The notes below the pieces were generated by a model that ran no database searches, had not been told where the DNA came from, and saw only the letters and a list, made by a program, of their open reading frames with translations. Shown here piece by piece: positions 29,259-40,812 of a DNA stretch of 64,000 nt. The translations under genes and the position numbers were made by a program. Every line of letters begins with the position of its first letter. Position 1 is the first letter of the stretch. The DNA is taken from assembly GCF_002901865.1 (NCBI RefSeq), contig NZ_PPQF01000056.1, positions 88,291 through 152,290 of the forward strand. Reading direction: 5' to 3'. This DNA comes from Staphylococcus agnetis. GTDB lineage: Bacteria > Bacillota > Bacilli > Staphylococcales > Staphylococcaceae.

Positions 29259-30425
29259 ATGAATATCCATGAGTATCAAGGAAAAGAAATTTTTCGCTCA
29301 ATGGGCGTAGCAGTACCAGAGGGGCGCGTGGCTTTCTCAGCGAAAGAAGCTGTGGAAAAAGCGAAAGAATTAGACAGTGATGTATATGTAGTGAAAGCGC
29401 AAATCCACGCAGGTGGACGTGGTAAAGCAGGCGGTGTTAAAATTGCCAAATCTTTATCAGAAGTTGAAACATATGCGAATGAGTTACTTGGCAAAGTGTT
29501 AGTTACACACCAAACTGGGCCTGAAGGTAAAGAAGTGAAACGTCTTTACATTGAAGAAGGCGCAAATATTCAAAAAGAATATTATGTTGGCTTTGTCATT
29601 GATCGTGCGACAGATAGAGTGACATTAATGGCATCTGAAGAAGGCGGAACTGAAATTGAAGAAGTTGCAGCATCAAACCCTGAGAAAATCTTCAAAGAAA
29701 CAATTGATCCGGTTGTAGGTTTAGCGCCATATCAAGCACGTCGCATTGCCTTTAACATTAATATTCCTAAAGAATCAGTCAATAAAGCTGTTAAATTCTT
29801 AATTTCTTTATACAATGTGTTCATCGAGAAAGATTGTTCTATCGTAGAAATCAACCCGCTTGTTTTAACAGGTGAAGGTGATGTTTTAGCGCTGGATTCT
29901 AAAATTAACTTTGATGACAATGCATTATTCCGTCATAAAGATATTTTAGAATTACGCGACTTAGACGAAGAAGATCCTAAAGAAATCGAAGCTTCTAAAT
30001 ATGATTTATCATATATTGCACTAGACGGTAACATTGGTTGTATGGTCAATGGTGCAGGTTTAGCTATGGCGACAATGGATACGATTAATCATTTTAATGG
30101 TACCCCAGCTAACTTCCTTGACGTAGGGGGCGGCGCTACAAAAGAAAAAGTAACGGAAGCATTTAAAATCATCTTAGGTGATAGCAATGTGAAAGGTATT
30201 TTTGTAAATATTTTCGGTGGTATTATGCGTTGTGATGTCATCGCTGAAGGTATTGTAGCCGCAGTTAAAGAAGTTGATTTAACATTACCATTAGTTGTAC
30301 GTCTTGAAGGTACAAATGTTGAGATTGGTAAGCAAATTTTAAAAGATTCAGGTTTAGCAATTGAACCAGCTACAACGATGGCTGAAGGTGCTCAAAAAAT
30401 TGTTAAGCTTGTAAACGAAGCGTAA
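29259..30425 (+). CDS. sucC: Succinyl-CoA synthetase (ADP-forming), beta subunit
   Basis: SucC is the nucleotide-binding beta subunit of the TCA-cycle enzyme that converts succinyl-CoA to succinate with substrate-level phosphorylation. The 388 residues start [11 protein letters not shown] and include the ATP-grasp region ([17 protein letters not shown]) and the C-terminal GGGATKEKV and [10 protein letters not shown] motifs. The start follows AACAGGAGGATGGAG. It is 21 bases upstream of sucD, with a promoter and probable cre site ahead. Confidence 0.97.
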   Translation: MNIHEYQGKEIFRSMGVAVPEGRVAFSAKEAVEKAKELDSDVYVVKAQIHAGGRGKAGGVKIAKSLSEVETYANELLGKVLVTHQTGPEGKEVKRLYIEEGANIQKEYYVGFVIDRATDRVTLMASEEGGTEIEEVAASNPEKIFKETIDPVVGLAPYQARRIAFNINIPKESVNKAVKFLISLYNVFIEKDCSIVEINPLVLTGEGDVLALDSKINFDDNALFRHKDILELRDLDEEDPKEIEASKYDLSYIALDGNIGCMVNGAGLAMATMDTINHFNGTPANFLDVGGGATKEKVTEAFKIILGDSNVKGIFVNIFGGIMRCDVIAEGIVAAVKEVDLTLPLVVRLEGTNVEIGKQILKDSGLAIEPATTMAEGAQKIVKLVNEA

Positions 30426-30446
30426 GGAAAGGATGGGACAACGAAA

Positions 30447-31355
30447 ATGAGTGTATTTGTTGATAAAAATACAAAAGTAATCGTACAAGGTATTACAGGG
30501 TCTACAGCCCTTTTCCATACTAAACAAATGTTAGAATATGGTACACAAATCGTAGCAGGTGTGACACCTGGTAAAGGTGGTCAAGTTGTAGAAGGTGTAC
30601 CTGTATACAACACAGTAGAAGAAGCGAAAAAAGAAACGGGTGCGAACGTATCAGTGATTTACGTACCTGCACCATTTGCTGCAGATGCCATTTTAGAATG
30701 TGCGGATGCAGAATTAGACTTAGCGATTTGTATTACAGAACACATTCCTGTTATTGATATGGTTAAAGTGAAACGTTATTTAGAAGGTAAAAAGACACGT
30801 TTAATTGGTCCAAACTGTCCAGGAGTCATCACTTCTGATGAAACAAAAATCGGTATTATGCCAGGATATATCCATAAAAAAGGTCATGTAGGTGTAGTAT
30901 CTCGTTCTGGTACATTAACGTATGAAGCAGTGCATCAATTAACTGAAGAAGGCATTGGTCAATCAACAGCTGTAGGTATTGGTGGCGACCCTGTAAATGG
31001 TACGAACTTTATTGACGTTTTAAAAGCATTCAATGAAGACGATGATACACATGCAGTGGTAATGATTGGTGAAATTGGTGGTACAGCTGAAGAAGAAGCA
31101 GCAGAATGGATTAAAGCCAATATGAAAAAACCAGTTGTAGGCTTTATTGGTGGTCAAACAGCACCTCCAGGAAAACGTATGGGTCATGCTGGCGCAATTA
31201 TTTCTGGTGGTAAAGGTACTGCGGATGAAAAAATCAAAACGCTTAACGCATGTGGTGTTAAGACTGCAGATACACCTTCTGAAATCGGTTCTACATTAAT
31301 TCAAGCTGCCAAAGATGCAGGCATTTATGAACAATTATTAACGGTAAAAAAATAA
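30447..31355 (+). CDS. sucD: Succinyl-CoA synthetase, alpha subunit
   Basis: SucD binds CoA and is phosphorylated on a histidine during catalysis. The 302 residues have the CoA fold ([16 protein letters not shown]), [18 protein letters not shown], and the active-site His region [20 protein letters not shown]. It is co-transcribed with sucC and ends at a terminator. Length and motifs are typical. Confidence 0.97.
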   Translation: MSVFVDKNTKVIVQGITGSTALFHTKQMLEYGTQIVAGVTPGKGGQVVEGVPVYNTVEEAKKETGANVSVIYVPAPFAADAILECADAELDLAICITEHIPVIDMVKVKRYLEGKKTRLIGPNCPGVITSDETKIGIMPGYIHKKGHVGVVSRSGTLTYEAVHQLTEEGIGQSTAVGIGGDPVNGTNFIDVLKAFNEDDDTHAVVMIGEIGGTAEEEAAEWIKANMKKPVVGFIGGQTAPPGKRMGHAGAIISGGKGTADEKIKTLNACGVKTADTPSEIGSTLIQAAKDAGIYEQLLTVKK

Positions 31356-31369
31356 GTGTAGAAATATTT

Positions 31370-31401
31370 AAGGATGGAGCCAAATAGGTTCCATCCTTTT
31401 T
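31370..31401 (+). terminator. Intrinsic terminator after sucD
   Basis: AAGGATGGA (31370-31378) pairs with TCCATCCTT (31390-31398), with inner CC/GG pairs, then T residues. Confidence 0.88.
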
Positions 31402-31567
31402 GTATATTTAGCGCTTTGTTAGAATGATGAATATATTTTTTAAGCCATCTCCCTAATCGAACTAATAAATGACTCTATAATCAATTCGGAATTCTAATTT
31501 TAATCCTTTTTTTAGACACATTATAGAACATATGAATACGATACAATTGTTTTGAGGTGACACAATT

Positions 31568-32449
31568 GTGCTATTAGAAAATTTAATTAAATTGCGTTAT
31601 GCAGGTTTTACGACACAGCAACTTTATCGCATTTTTAAGCGACCTATTGACGTTTTGTCATCAGCCATCACACCTATTTTGCATCAATATATTACGAACC
31701 AAAGTCCTTCTTCGTTACGATTAAAACTCCAAACATTTCATACATTAAGTGCTTCTAATATTTTACAACAACTCCGTCACGATAACATTTTTCCAATCAC
31801 TCTATTAGATGAGCAATTCCCAACCCTTTTAAAAGAAATTTACCAACCGCCACTTTTATTATTTTGTAAAGGCGACCTCTCATACGTTACCGCTTCAAAG
31901 TACAAACTCGGCATAGTGGGTGCACGTGACTGTACGCTTTATAGCGAAAAAGCTGTCAATTATCTTCTTCAAGAGATGAAACATGCGCCTTTAATCATTG
32001 TATCTGGTCTTGCGAAAGGAACAGATGCACTTGCGCATGATTACGCGCTCAAATATTCATTACCTACAATAGGTGTGTTAGGGTTTGGGCATCATTATCA
32101 TTATCCTTCAGTAACAAAATCACTTCGACATTCCATTGAAATGAACGGACGAGGATTAACTATCAGTGAATATCCTCCCATGACGCCACCCGCAAAATTT
32201 CGTTTTCCTGAACGTAATCGTATCATCAGTGGTCTGAGCCATGGCGTTCTAGTTACAGAAGCAAAAGAGAAAAGTGGTGCACTTATCACGTTAGATCAAG
32301 CATTAGAACATAATCGAAATGTGTATGTACTCCCTGGAGATATGTTTAATAAACACACAAAAGGTAATATGATGCGTATTAAGGAAGGTGCTGAAATTGT
32401 ACTTTCAGCAGTAGATATTTTGAAAGATTTGAATACGTCAATTCAGTGA
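31568..32449 (+). CDS. dprA: DNA-processing protein DprA (Smf)
   Basis: DprA loads RecA onto incoming single-stranded DNA during natural transformation. The 293 residues contain the Rossmann-like core: GIVGARDCTLYSEKAV, VSGLAKGTDALAH, FRFPERNRIISGLS and SGALITLDQALEHNRNVYVLPG. It starts with GTG 31568 after GAGGTGACACAATT. It precedes topA, the usual dprA-topA-trmFO order. No C-terminal winged-helix domain is evident, as in other short Gram-positive DprA proteins. Confidence 0.95.
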   Translation: MLLENLIKLRYAGFTTQQLYRIFKRPIDVLSSAITPILHQYITNQSPSSLRLKLQTFHTLSASNILQQLRHDNIFPITLLDEQFPTLLKEIYQPPLLLFCKGDLSYVTASKYKLGIVGARDCTLYSEKAVNYLLQEMKHAPLIIVSGLAKGTDALAHDYALKYSLPTIGVLGFGHHYHYPSVTKSLRHSIEMNGRGLTISEYPPMTPPAKFRFPERNRIISGLSHGVLVTEAKEKSGALITLDQALEHNRNVYVLPGDMFNKHTKGNMMRIKEGAEIVLSAVDILKDLNTSIQ

Positions 32450-32475
32450 ACTTGATCATAATTAAATACAAAAGA

Positions 32476-32505
32476 TTGACAAATATAAAATTTACAGTTT
32501 ATCAT
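32476..32505 (+). promoter_or_regulatory. Sigma-A promoter of topA
   Basis: A consensus TTGACA (32476-32481) and TATCAT (32500-32505) are spaced by 18 bases, about 40 bases before topA. Confidence 0.65.
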
Positions 32506-32543
32506 TTATCTTTGTAAACAGAAATCGCAAGGGGGGAAATGCT

Positions 32544-34613
32544 TTGGCAGATAATCTTGTCATCGTTGAATCGCCTGCAAAAGCTAAAACGATAGAAAAA
32601 TATTTAGGAAAAAAATACAAAGTTGTTGCATCGATGGGGCATGTGCGTGATTTGCCTCGAAGTCAAATGGGTGTCGATGTTGACGATAACTATGAACCTA
32701 AATATATTACCATCCGCGGTAAAGGGCCGGTCGTTAAAGATTTAAAAAGATATGCTAAAAAGGCGAAAAAAGTTTTTCTAGCAAGTGACCCCGATCGTGA
32801 AGGTGAAGCGATTGCATGGCATTTAGCTCATATTTTAGAATTAGAAGACAGTAAAGAAAACCGTGTCGTATTTAATGAAATCACTAAAGATGCGGTAAAA
32901 GAAAGCTTTAAAAATCCAAGAGGCATTGAAATGGAACTCGTCGATGCGCAACAAGCACGACGTGTATTAGATAGACTCGTAGGTTATAATATCTCTCCAG
33001 TATTATGGAAGAAAGTAAAAAAAGGACTTTCAGCTGGACGTGTTCAATCTGTTGCACTTAGATTAGTTATTGATCGAGAAAATGAAATTCGCAATTTTAA
33101 ACCTGAAGAGTATTGGTCGATTGAAGGTGAGTTTAGACATAAGAAATCTAAATTCACGGCCAAGTTTCTTCATTATAAAGGGAAGCCATTTAAACTTTCG
33201 ACTAAAGAAGATGTTGATACGATTACGAAAGCGCTAAATGGTAATGAATTTGACATCACTAATGTGACTAAAAAAGAAAAAATAAGAAAACCGGCGAATC
33301 CGTTTACAACTTCTACGTTGCAACAAGAAGCAGCACGTAAATTGAATTTTAAGGCACGTAAAACGATGATGGTGGCGCAACAATTATATGAAGGTATTGA
33401 TTTAAAACGTAAAGGTACGATTGGTTTAATTACGTATATGCGTACAGATTCAACTCGTATTTCTAAAGATGCGCAAGCTGAAGCTAAAACTTTTATTCAA
33501 TCAGAATATGGCGACGCTTATTTAACGAAGTCTGTATCTAAGGGTAAACAAGGCGATCAAGACGCGCATGAAGCAATCCGTCCTACAAGTACAATGCGTA
33601 CACCGAACGAAATGAAACCATTTCTTACTCGAGATCAATACCGTTTGTATAAATTGATTTGGGAACGCTTTGTAGCGAGTCAAATGGCTCCAGCAATTCT
33701 TGATACGGTAGCTGTAGATTTAACACAAAATGACGTGAAATTTAGAGCGAACGGGCAAACAATAAAATTTAAAGGGTTTATGACACTTTATGTTGAAACG
33801 CAAGATGATAAAGAAAAAGAAAAGGAAAATCGTTTGCCTGAACTCAAAGTAGGAGATCAAGCACTCGCAACTAAAATTGATCCAGCTCAGCATTTTACGC
33901 AACCACCACCAAGATATACTGAAGCACGTCTCGTTAAAACTTTAGAAGAACTTAAAATTGGTCGACCATCGACGTATGCACCTACCATTGATACAATTCA
34001 AAAACGTAATTATGTTAAAAGTGAAAATAAGCGTTTTGTACCAACAGAATTAGGAGAAATCGTTCACGAGCAAGTAAAAGACTATTTCCCAGAGATTATT
34101 GATGTTGATTTCACAGTGAATATGGAAACATTGTTGGATAAAATTGCCGATGGTGATATCGCATGGAAAAAAGTAGTAAGCGATTTTTACAACAGCTTTA
34201 AACAAGATGTCGCACGTGCAGAATCAGAAATGGAAAAAATCGAAATCAAAGATGAACCTGCGGGTGAAGACTGTGAAAAATGTGGCAGTCCAATGGTAAT
34301 TAAAATGGGACGTTATGGTAAATTTATGGCGTGTTCGAATTTCCCTGACTGTCGTAATACAAAAGCAATTGTAAAACCTATTGGTGTCACTTGTCCTAAA
34401 TGTAAGAAAGGTGACGTTGTAGAGCGTAAATCTAAGAAAAACCGCGTGTTTTATGGTTGTAGTGGTTATCCTGAATGTGATTTCGTCACGTGGGATAAAC
34501 CTGTAGGACGTGATTGTCCTAAATGTAATCATTATTTAGTTGAGTCTAAAAAAGGACGTACTTCACAAGTTGTATGTTCTAATTGCGATTATAAAGAGAA
34601 AGTTCAAAAATAA
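32544..34613 (+). CDS. topA: DNA topoisomerase I
   Basis: TopA is the type IA topoisomerase that relaxes negative supercoils. The 689 residues show the TOPRIM domain ([29 protein letters not shown]), the active-site tyrosine in [12 protein letters not shown] near residue 298, and three C-terminal zinc ribbons with CxxC pairs (CEKCGSP ... CSNFPDC; CPKCKKG ... CSGYPEC; CPKCNHY ... CSNC). The start is TTG 32544 after AGGGGGGAAA. It is 12 bases upstream of trmFO. Confidence 0.97.
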   Translation: MADNLVIVESPAKAKTIEKYLGKKYKVVASMGHVRDLPRSQMGVDVDDNYEPKYITIRGKGPVVKDLKRYAKKAKKVFLASDPDREGEAIAWHLAHILELEDSKENRVVFNEITKDAVKESFKNPRGIEMELVDAQQARRVLDRLVGYNISPVLWKKVKKGLSAGRVQSVALRLVIDRENEIRNFKPEEYWSIEGEFRHKKSKFTAKFLHYKGKPFKLSTKEDVDTITKALNGNEFDITNVTKKEKIRKPANPFTTSTLQQEAARKLNFKARKTMMVAQQLYEGIDLKRKGTIGLITYMRTDSTRISKDAQAEAKTFIQSEYGDAYLTKSVSKGKQGDQDAHEAIRPTSTMRTPNEMKPFLTRDQYRLYKLIWERFVASQMAPAILDTVAVDLTQNDVKFRANGQTIKFKGFMTLYVETQDDKEKEKENRLPELKVGDQALATKIDPAQHFTQPPPRYTEARLVKTLEELKIGRPSTYAPTIDTIQKRNYVKSENKRFVPTELGEIVHEQVKDYFPEIIDVDFTVNMETLLDKIADGDIAWKKVVSDFYNSFKQDVARAESEMEKIEIKDEPAGEDCEKCGSPMVIKMGRYGKFMACSNFPDCRNTKAIVKPIGVTCPKCKKGDVVERKSKKNRVFYGCSGYPECDFVTWDKPVGRDCPKCNHYLVESKKGRTSQVVCSNCDYKEKVQK

Positions 34614-34625
34614 GGAGGAAATCGT

Positions 34626-35930
34626 ATGACGACAGTTAATGTCATCGGTGCAGGATTAGCTGGTTCAGAAGCTGCTTTTCAATTAGCTGAACGAGGCATT
34701 CAAGTGAATTTATATGAAATGCGCCCTGTTAAACAAACACCAGCGCATCACACAGATAAATTTGCAGAACTTGTATGTTCAAATTCTTTGAGAGGGAATG
34801 CTTTAACGAATGCAGTAGGTGTATTAAAGGAAGAAATGCGACGTTTAAATTCGTTAATTATTGCGGCTGCAGATAATGCGCGTGTACCTGCTGGAGGTGC
34901 GTTAGCAGTTGATCGTCACGATTTTGCAGGATATGTTACTGAGACGTTGAAGCAACATCCTAATGTCACAGTAAAAAATGAAGAAATTACTTCTATTCCA
35001 GATGGTCCTACAATTATTGCAACCGGTCCTTTAACGACCGAACCACTTGCAAAAGAAATTGTTGCGTTAACTGGAGAAGATCAATTGTATTTTTACGATG
35101 CTGCAGCACCGATTATTGAAAAAGATTCTATCGACATGGATAAAGTCTACTTAAAATCAAGATATGATAAAGGTGAAGCGGCCTATTTAAATTGTCCAAT
35201 GACGGAAGAAGAGTTCAATCGCTTTTATGAAGCAGCATTAGCTGCAGAAGTTGCACCTAGTAAAGACTTCGAGAAAGAAAAATATTTTGAAGGTTGCATG
35301 CCTTTTGAAGTCATGGCAAGTAGAGGACCAAAAACATTATTATTTGGCCCTATGAAACCAGTGGGCCTAGAAGATCCTAAAACAGGGAAACGCCCTTATG
35401 CAGTTGTTCAATTAAGACAAGATGATGCGGCGGGTACGTTGTATAATATTGTAGGCTTCCAGACACGACTTAAATGGGGTGCGCAAAAAGAAGTGATTCA
35501 ATTGATACCTGGCCTAGAAAATGTCGATATTGTTCGTTATGGTGTGATGCATCGTAATACGTTCATTAATTCTCCAGAAGTGTTGACAGATACGTATGAA
35601 TTTAAAAATAGACGAAATTTATTTTTTGCTGGACAAATGACAGGTGTTGAAGGCTATGTTGAAAGTGCAGCTAGTGGCATGGTTGCAGGGATCAACTTAG
35701 CGCATCGTCTTCTTGATAAAGGGGATGTCACATTCCCTAGAGAAACAATGATTGGTAGTATGGCGTATTATATTTCTCATGCTAGTAACAACAAAAATTT
35801 TCAGCCAATGAATGCTAACTTTGGATTAGTACCGGCGCTTGATACACGCATAAAAGATAAAAAAGAACGCTATGAAACATTAGCAAATCGCGCCTTATCG
35901 TATTTGGATAACTTTAAACATACGTTATAA
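34626..35930 (+). CDS. trmFO: Folate-dependent tRNA m5U54 methyltransferase TrmFO
   Basis: TrmFO (Gid) is a flavoprotein that makes ribothymidine-54 in tRNA using methylenetetrahydrofolate. The 434 residues start with the FAD fold [19 protein letters not shown], followed by [11 protein letters not shown] with the conserved cysteine and the C-terminal [18 protein letters not shown] motif. The start follows AAGGAGGAAATCGT. It is read with topA and precedes xerC by 120 bases. Confidence 0.96.
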   Translation: MTTVNVIGAGLAGSEAAFQLAERGIQVNLYEMRPVKQTPAHHTDKFAELVCSNSLRGNALTNAVGVLKEEMRRLNSLIIAAADNARVPAGGALAVDRHDFAGYVTETLKQHPNVTVKNEEITSIPDGPTIIATGPLTTEPLAKEIVALTGEDQLYFYDAAAPIIEKDSIDMDKVYLKSRYDKGEAAYLNCPMTEEEFNRFYEAALAAEVAPSKDFEKEKYFEGCMPFEVMASRGPKTLLFGPMKPVGLEDPKTGKRPYAVVQLRQDDAAGTLYNIVGFQTRLKWGAQKEVIQLIPGLENVDIVRYGVMHRNTFINSPEVLTDTYEFKNRRNLFFAGQMTGVEGYVESAASGMVAGINLAHRLLDKGDVTFPRETMIGSMAYYISHASNNKNFQPMNANFGLVPALDTRIKDKKERYETLANRALSYLDNFKHTL

Positions 35931-36017
35931 AAACAAAATAATAAATTGGCAAAATAAGCAAAATTTAGATAACTACGACAATTTAATGTTTTATTTATGC
36001 AGTTCCCCTTGTCATTA

Positions 36018-36026
36018 TGCTACAAT
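36018..36026 (+). promoter_or_regulatory. Extended -10 promoter of xerC-hslV-hslU-codY
   Basis: TGC-TACAAT (36018-36026) forms an extended -10 about 25 bases before the TTG start of xerC; the -35 is poor. Confidence 0.45.
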
Positions 36027-36050
36027 GCTAATGATGGAGGGGTTTTTACT

Positions 36051-36941
36051 TTGGAACATATCCAGTATCAGTTTTTATATATGTTAAAGCGCGAACGATT
36101 TTTTTCTGAACACACGCTTAAAGCTTATGAGGATGATTTAAAACAATTTAATCAGTTTTTACAGCAAGAAGGACTTTCATTACGTGAATTTGAGTATCGT
36201 GATGCACGAAATTATCTTGCAATGTTATACAATCAAGGGTTACAGCGCACAACTGTTTCAAGGAAAATTTCAACGTTACGTACATTTTATAATTTTTGGT
36301 TAGCACAAGATGCCACAATAACAAATCCATTTGTGCAACTTGTACATCCAAAAAAAGAGACGTACTTACCTTCATTTTTTTACACAGAAGAAATGGAAGC
36401 TTTATTTAAAACTGTTGAGGAAGATCCGAAAAAAGGGAGACGTGATCGCGTCATTCTCGAGCTTTTATATGCCACGGGAATACGTGTTTCTGAATTAGTT
36501 GATTTAAATATTTCTGATGTTGATGTATCGATGTGTGTATTGAAAGTAATGGGGAAAGGAAGCAAAGAGCGCATAGTTCCTTTCGGTGAGTTTTGTAGAC
36601 AAAGTATTGAAGACTACCTTGAGCACTTTCAACCTGTTCAAGGTCAAACTCATGGTAAATTAATTGTGAATTTAAAAGGAGAACCGATTACTGCAAGAGG
36701 CATCAGGTTTATATTGAATGAAATCGTCAAAAAAACGGCCGGAGTATCGTCAATACATCCACATAAGTTGAGGCATACCTTTGCGACGCATATGCTTGAT
36801 GCTGGCGCAGATTTAAGAACGGTTCAAAGTTTATTGGGACACGTTAATTTATCAACAACGAGCCGTTATACACATGTATCCAATCAACGTTTGAGAAATG
36901 TTTATTTAAATGCACATCCACGTGCTAAAAAAGGAGAGTAG
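36051..36941 (+). CDS. xerC: Site-specific tyrosine recombinase XerC
   Basis: XerC works with XerD at dif to resolve chromosome dimers. The 296-residue product has the N-terminal SAM-like core-binding domain and the catalytic set: Arg in [23 protein letters not shown] (HxxR), His in LLGHVNLST and the nucleophile Tyr in SRYTHVS. The TTG at 36051 after GGAGGGG is preferred to an upstream in-frame ATG at 35997, which has no ribosome site and would extend the protein through the promoter. It heads the xerC-hslV-hslU-codY operon. Confidence 0.95.
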   Translation: MEHIQYQFLYMLKRERFFSEHTLKAYEDDLKQFNQFLQQEGLSLREFEYRDARNYLAMLYNQGLQRTTVSRKISTLRTFYNFWLAQDATITNPFVQLVHPKKETYLPSFFYTEEMEALFKTVEEDPKKGRRDRVILELLYATGIRVSELVDLNISDVDVSMCVLKVMGKGSKERIVPFGEFCRQSIEDYLEHFQPVQGQTHGKLIVNLKGEPITARGIRFILNEIVKKTAGVSSIHPHKLRHTFATHMLDAGADLRTVQSLLGHVNLSTTSRYTHVSNQRLRNVYLNAHPRAKKGE

Positions 36942-36944
36942 TTT

Positions 36945-37487
36945 ATGAGTTCTTCAATTCATGCGACAACAATTTACGCTGTAAGACATAATGGCAATGC
37001 AGCAATGGCGGGTGATGGTCAAGTAACACTTGGTGAACAAGTGATTATGAAACAGACCGCGAAAAAAGTTAGACGTTTATATCAAGGTCGTGTTATTGCT
37101 GGTTTTGCAGGAAGTGTTGCAGATGCATTCACATTGTTTGAAAAGTTTGAAGGTAAACTGCAACAATATAGTGGGAACTTAGAACGTGCAGCAGTAGAAC
37201 TTGCAAAAGAATGGCGTGGGGATAAACAACTACGTCAGTTAGAAGCGATGTTAATAGTCATGGACAAAGATTCCATCTTAGTTGTTAGCGGAACTGGTGA
37301 GGTTATTGCACCAGACGATGATTTGATAGCTATTGGTTCCGGCGGAAATTATGCCTTGAGCGCAGGACGTGCTTTAAAACGCCATGCAACACATTTATCA
37401 GCTCGTGAAATGGCATACGAGAGTCTTAAAGTAGCTGCTGATATTTGCGTATTTACAAACGATCACATTACAGTGGAAGAATTATAA
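36945..37487 (+). CDS. hslV: ATP-dependent protease subunit HslV (ClpQ)
   Basis: HslV is the double-hexamer peptidase partner of HslU. The 180 residues contain the N-terminal catalytic region [11 protein letters not shown] and GDGQVTLG, and [15 protein letters not shown] later in the chain. Bacillus relatives use an N-terminal serine exposed by processing; the MSSS start here leaves that possible. The start follows AAAGGAGAGTAGTTT. It is three bases after xerC and 16 bases before hslU. Confidence 0.95.
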   Translation: MSSSIHATTIYAVRHNGNAAMAGDGQVTLGEQVIMKQTAKKVRRLYQGRVIAGFAGSVADAFTLFEKFEGKLQQYSGNLERAAVELAKEWRGDKQLRQLEAMLIVMDKDSILVVSGTGEVIAPDDDLIAIGSGGNYALSAGRALKRHATHLSAREMAYESLKVAADICVFTNDHITVEEL

Positions 37488-37503
37488 CGGAGGTTCAAAC
37501 CAT

Positions 37504-38913
37504 ATGGATCAAAATGCCATTAAATATACCCCTAAAGAAATTGTAGCAAAATTAAATGAGTATATTATTGGACAAGATGAAGCGAAAAAGAAAGTAGCGA
37601 TTGCGCTTAGAAACCGTTATCGTAGAAGTCTCTTAGAAGATGAGGTCAAACAAGAAATCGCTCCTAAAAATATATTAATGATGGGACCAACGGGTGTTGG
37701 TAAAACCGAAATTGCACGCCGCATGGCTAAAATTGTCGGCGCACCATTTATTAAAGTAGAGGCGACTAAATTTACCGAAGTCGGCTATGTGGGGCGCGAT
37801 GTGGAAAGCATGGTAAGAGATCTTGTAGATGTTGCAGTCCGACTCGTTAAAGAAGAAAAGAAAAACGCAGTTAAAGACGAAGCAACCGCAAAAGCTAATG
37901 AACGTTTAGTGAAATTGTTGGTGCCTAGTAGAAAGAAAAAAGCATCTCAATCGTCTAGTAATCCACTTGAATCTTTGTTTGGAGGCGCGATTCCAAATTT
38001 TAGTCAACCTCAAGAAGAGGAAGAAGAGCCACCTACAGAAGAAATTAAAACAAAGCGTTCAGATATTAAAGTGCAACTTAAAAATGGACAACTTGAGAAT
38101 GAAAAAGTACGTATTAAAGTTGAACAAGATCCTGGTGCATTAGGTATGATGGGGAATCAACAAAATGAGCAAATGCAAGAAATGATGAACCAACTGATGC
38201 CTAAGAAAAAAGTTGAAAAAGAAGTTCCTGTAAAAACCGCACGTAAAATTTTAATCGATGAGTACGCTGAAGAGATGATTGATCGTGAAACAGCAAACCA
38301 AGAGGCATTACAATTGGCTGAACAAATGGGGATTATCTTTATCGATGAAATTGATAAAGTTGCGACAAATAGTCAGTATAGCGGTGGGCAAGACGTTTCA
38401 AGACAAGGTGTACAACGAGATATCCTTCCTATCCTTGAAGGTAGCGTGATTCGTACGAAATATGGTACCGTTAGTACGGAACATATGTTATTTATAGGTG
38501 CAGGCGCCTTTCATGTATCTAAGCCAAGTGATTTGATTCCAGAACTTCAAGGAAGATTTCCAATTCGCGTAGAACTTCAAAGTTTAACAGTTGAAGATTT
38601 TGTCAATATTTTAAAAGAACCAAAACTTTCATTAATTAAACAATATGAAATGTTGCTTCAAACGGAAGAAGTCACTGTTAATTTCACAGACGACGCGATT
38701 CATCGTTTAGCTGAAATGGCTTATCACGTGAACCAAGAAACTGATAATATTGGTGCTAGACGATTACACACAATTTTAGAGAAAATGTTAGAAGATTTAT
38801 CATTTGAAGCACCAAATATGCCACACGCACATGTAGATATTACACCTCAGTACGTAGACGAAAAGTTAAAATCAATTTCTACAAACAAAGATTTAAGTGA
38901 ATTCATTTTATAA
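37504..38913 (+). CDS. hslU: ATP-dependent protease ATPase subunit HslU (ClpY)
   Basis: HslU is the AAA+ unfoldase that feeds HslV. The 469 residues include Walker [10 protein letters not shown] near residue 61, the pore motif GYVGRDVES, a charged intermediate domain (about 110-250, Glu/Lys/Gln-rich), Walker [10 protein letters not shown] near 275, and sensor residues in the C-terminal NIGARRLHT. The start follows ACGGAGGTTCAAACCAT. Confidence 0.96.
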   Translation: MDQNAIKYTPKEIVAKLNEYIIGQDEAKKKVAIALRNRYRRSLLEDEVKQEIAPKNILMMGPTGVGKTEIARRMAKIVGAPFIKVEATKFTEVGYVGRDVESMVRDLVDVAVRLVKEEKKNAVKDEATAKANERLVKLLVPSRKKKASQSSSNPLESLFGGAIPNFSQPQEEEEEPPTEEIKTKRSDIKVQLKNGQLENEKVRIKVEQDPGALGMMGNQQNEQMQEMMNQLMPKKKVEKEVPVKTARKILIDEYAEEMIDRETANQEALQLAEQMGIIFIDEIDKVATNSQYSGGQDVSRQGVQRDILPILEGSVIRTKYGTVSTEHMLFIGAGAFHVSKPSDLIPELQGRFPIRVELQSLTVEDFVNILKEPKLSLIKQYEMLLQTEEVTVNFTDDAIHRLAEMAYHVNQETDNIGARRLHTILEKMLEDLSFEAPNMPHAHVDITPQYVDEKLKSISTNKDLSEFIL

Positions 38914-38927
38914 AAAGGAGAAGAGAC

Positions 38928-39701
38928 ATGGGTTTATTATCTAAAACGAGAGAACTAAGTAGTTTATTACAAAAACATAAAGGGATTTCAGTTGATTTTA
39001 AAGATGTTGCACAAACAATCAGTAAAGTAACTGTAACGAACGTATTTATCGTTTCACGACGAGGTAAGATTTTAGGTTCAAATTTAAATGAATTGCTCAA
39101 AAATGAGCGCATTATAAAAATGTTAGAAGAGCGTCACGTGCCAGAGGCATATACAAGTAAATTAATGAACGTACATGAAACATCTTCAAATATTACAATC
39201 GACAATGAACTTTCAGTTTTCCCACCTGAAAATGAAGAACTTTTTAAAGATTCTCGTACAACGATTTTCCCAATCATTGGTGGTGGAGAACGCTTAGGTA
39301 CTTTAGTACTTGGTCGTGTTTCGGACGATTTTGGTGAAAATGACCTTGTTTTAGGTGAATATGCAGCTACAGTTATTGGAATGGAAATCTTACGTGAAAA
39401 ACATAATGAAATCGAAACAGAAGCGCGTGATAAAGCAGCGATTTCAATGGCTATCAATTCGTTATCGTATTCAGAAAAAGAAGCAATTGATCATATTTTT
39501 GAAGAACTTGGTGGTAAGGAAGGTCTGCTTATTGCATCCAAAGTGGCAGATCGTGTCGGTATTACGCGTTCAGTCATTGTGAATGCTTTACGAAAACTGG
39601 AAAGTGCCGGTGTCATTGAATCACGTTCATTAGGTATGAAAGGTACATTTATCAAAGTTAAAAAAGTAGCATTTTTAGACGAATTGAAACGTTCAGAGTA
39701 A
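38928..39701 (+). CDS. codY: Global transcriptional repressor CodY
   Basis: CodY represses amino-acid biosynthesis, transport and virulence genes when branched-chain amino acids and GTP are plentiful. The 257 residues have an N-terminal GAF ligand domain (about 1-155) and a C-terminal winged helix ([20 protein letters not shown]). It is the last gene of the xerC-hslVU-codY operon, 14 bases after hslU, with AAAAGGAGAAGAGAC ahead. No terminator is seen before the rpsB promoter. Confidence 0.97.
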   Translation: MGLLSKTRELSSLLQKHKGISVDFKDVAQTISKVTVTNVFIVSRRGKILGSNLNELLKNERIIKMLEERHVPEAYTSKLMNVHETSSNITIDNELSVFPPENEELFKDSRTTIFPIIGGGERLGTLVLGRVSDDFGENDLVLGEYAATVIGMEILREKHNEIETEARDKAAISMAINSLSYSEKEAIDHIFEELGGKEGLLIASKVADRVGITRSVIVNALRKLESAGVIESRSLGMKGTFIKVKKVAFLDELKRSE

Positions 39702-39711
39702 TAAATACTAG

Positions 39712-39740
39712 TTGCATCTAATATCACTTTGTGATATATT
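39712..39740 (+). promoter_or_regulatory. Sigma-A promoter of rpsB
   Basis: TTGCAT (39712-39717) and TATATT (39735-39740) are spaced by 17 bases, giving a leader of about 115 bases. Confidence 0.72.
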
Positions 39741-39770
39741 TATATGCGGCTATGAGAAAGTCAAAACACA

Positions 39771-39830
39771 CACGTGACGCCAATATACAAAAGGGTGCGA
39801 CATCACGTCGTTTTTGTATTAGCGCATGTG
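39771..39830 (+). ncRNA. Structured rpsB leader, probable S2 autoregulatory element
   Basis: CACGTG (39771-39776) pairs with CATGTG (39825-39830), CGC with GCG, AAT with ATT, and ACAAAA (39787-39792) with TTTTGT (39812-39817), capped by CGAC/GTCG. The long stem ends 16 bases before the rpsB ribosome site and has no T run, so a role in S2 feedback on translation is plausible. Confidence 0.55.
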
Positions 39831-39862
39831 GAGGATAATAACCAATAGGAGGAATTTTAATC

Positions 39863-40639
39863 ATGGCAGTAATTTCTATGAAACAATTACTTGAAGCTGG
39901 TGTTCACTTCGGTCATCAAACACGCCGTTGGAACCCAAAAATGAAAAAGTACATCTTCACTGAAAGAAATGGTATTTATATCATTGACTTACAAAAAACA
40001 GTGAAAAAAGTTGAAGAAGCATACAGCTTCATCAAACAAGTATCTGAAGAAGGCGGTAAAGTCTTATTCGTTGGTACTAAAAAACAAGCACAAGAATCAG
40101 TAAAAGCTGAAGCAGAACGTGCAGGTCACTACTACGTTAACCAAAGATGGTTAGGTGGTATCTTAACAAACTACAAAACAATTTCTAAACGTGTAAAACG
40201 TATTTCTGAAATTGAAAAAATGGAAGAAGACGGTACTTTTGACGCACTTCCTAAAAAAGAAGTTGTAGAACTTAAAAAAGAATATGACCGTTTAATCAAA
40301 TTCTTAGGCGGTATTCGTGATATGAAATCTATGCCTCAAGCATTATTCGTTGTAGACCCTCGTAAAGAGCGCAACGCAATTGCTGAAGCACGTAAATTAA
40401 ACATTCCTATCGTAGGTATTGTTGACACTAACTGTGATCCAGATGAAATCGATTACGTTATCCCAGCGAACGACGATGCGATTCGCGCGGTTAAATTATT
40501 AACTGGTAAAATGGCTGATGCGATTTTAGAAGGTCAACAAGGTGTTTCTAATGATGAAGTTGCTGCAGAGCAAAACATCGACTTAAATGAAGAAGAAACG
40601 TCAACTGAAGAAACAGAATCAACTGTTGAGTCTAAATAA
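39863..40639 (+). CDS. rpsB: 30S ribosomal protein S2
   Basis: S2 joins late in 30S assembly and contacts S1-like factors. The 258 residues begin [24 protein letters not shown] (only the [11 protein letters not shown] core is diagnostic) and include [10 protein letters not shown] and [12 protein letters not shown], with an acidic C-terminal tail. The start follows ATAGGAGGAATTTTAATC. Its leader is strongly structured and a terminator follows before tsf. Confidence 0.97.
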   Translation: MAVISMKQLLEAGVHFGHQTRRWNPKMKKYIFTERNGIYIIDLQKTVKKVEEAYSFIKQVSEEGGKVLFVGTKKQAQESVKAEAERAGHYYVNQRWLGGILTNYKTISKRVKRISEIEKMEEDGTFDALPKKEVVELKKEYDRLIKFLGGIRDMKSMPQALFVVDPRKERNAIAEARKLNIPIVGIVDTNCDPDEIDYVIPANDDAIRAVKLLTGKMADAILEGQQGVSNDEVAAEQNIDLNEEETSTEETESTVESK

Positions 40640-40738
40640 ATAGAATCTTAAAATGAGGTCTAAAGATAGTTTTCTTGACCAGGCGGAATCGATATAACTC
40701 TTACATCGACAACGCAATTTTAAGTATACAAGCATTTT

Positions 40739-40778
40739 AAGGGACTAGGACAACAATATGTCCCAGCCCCTTTTTTTA
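40739..40778 (+). terminator. Terminator between rpsB and tsf
   Basis: GGGACTAGGACA pairs with TGTCCCAGCCCC with two mismatches and a T run follows. A TGTCCCAGCCCC-type arm is common in staphylococcal terminators. Confidence 0.78.
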
Positions 40779-40812
40779 AAATATAATAAGACATGATATT
40801 GGAGGAATAGTG

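Noticed and set aside
37861..38230. Charged low-complexity region in hslU as an insertion
   Set aside because: It matches the expected intermediate domain of HslU and total length is normal.
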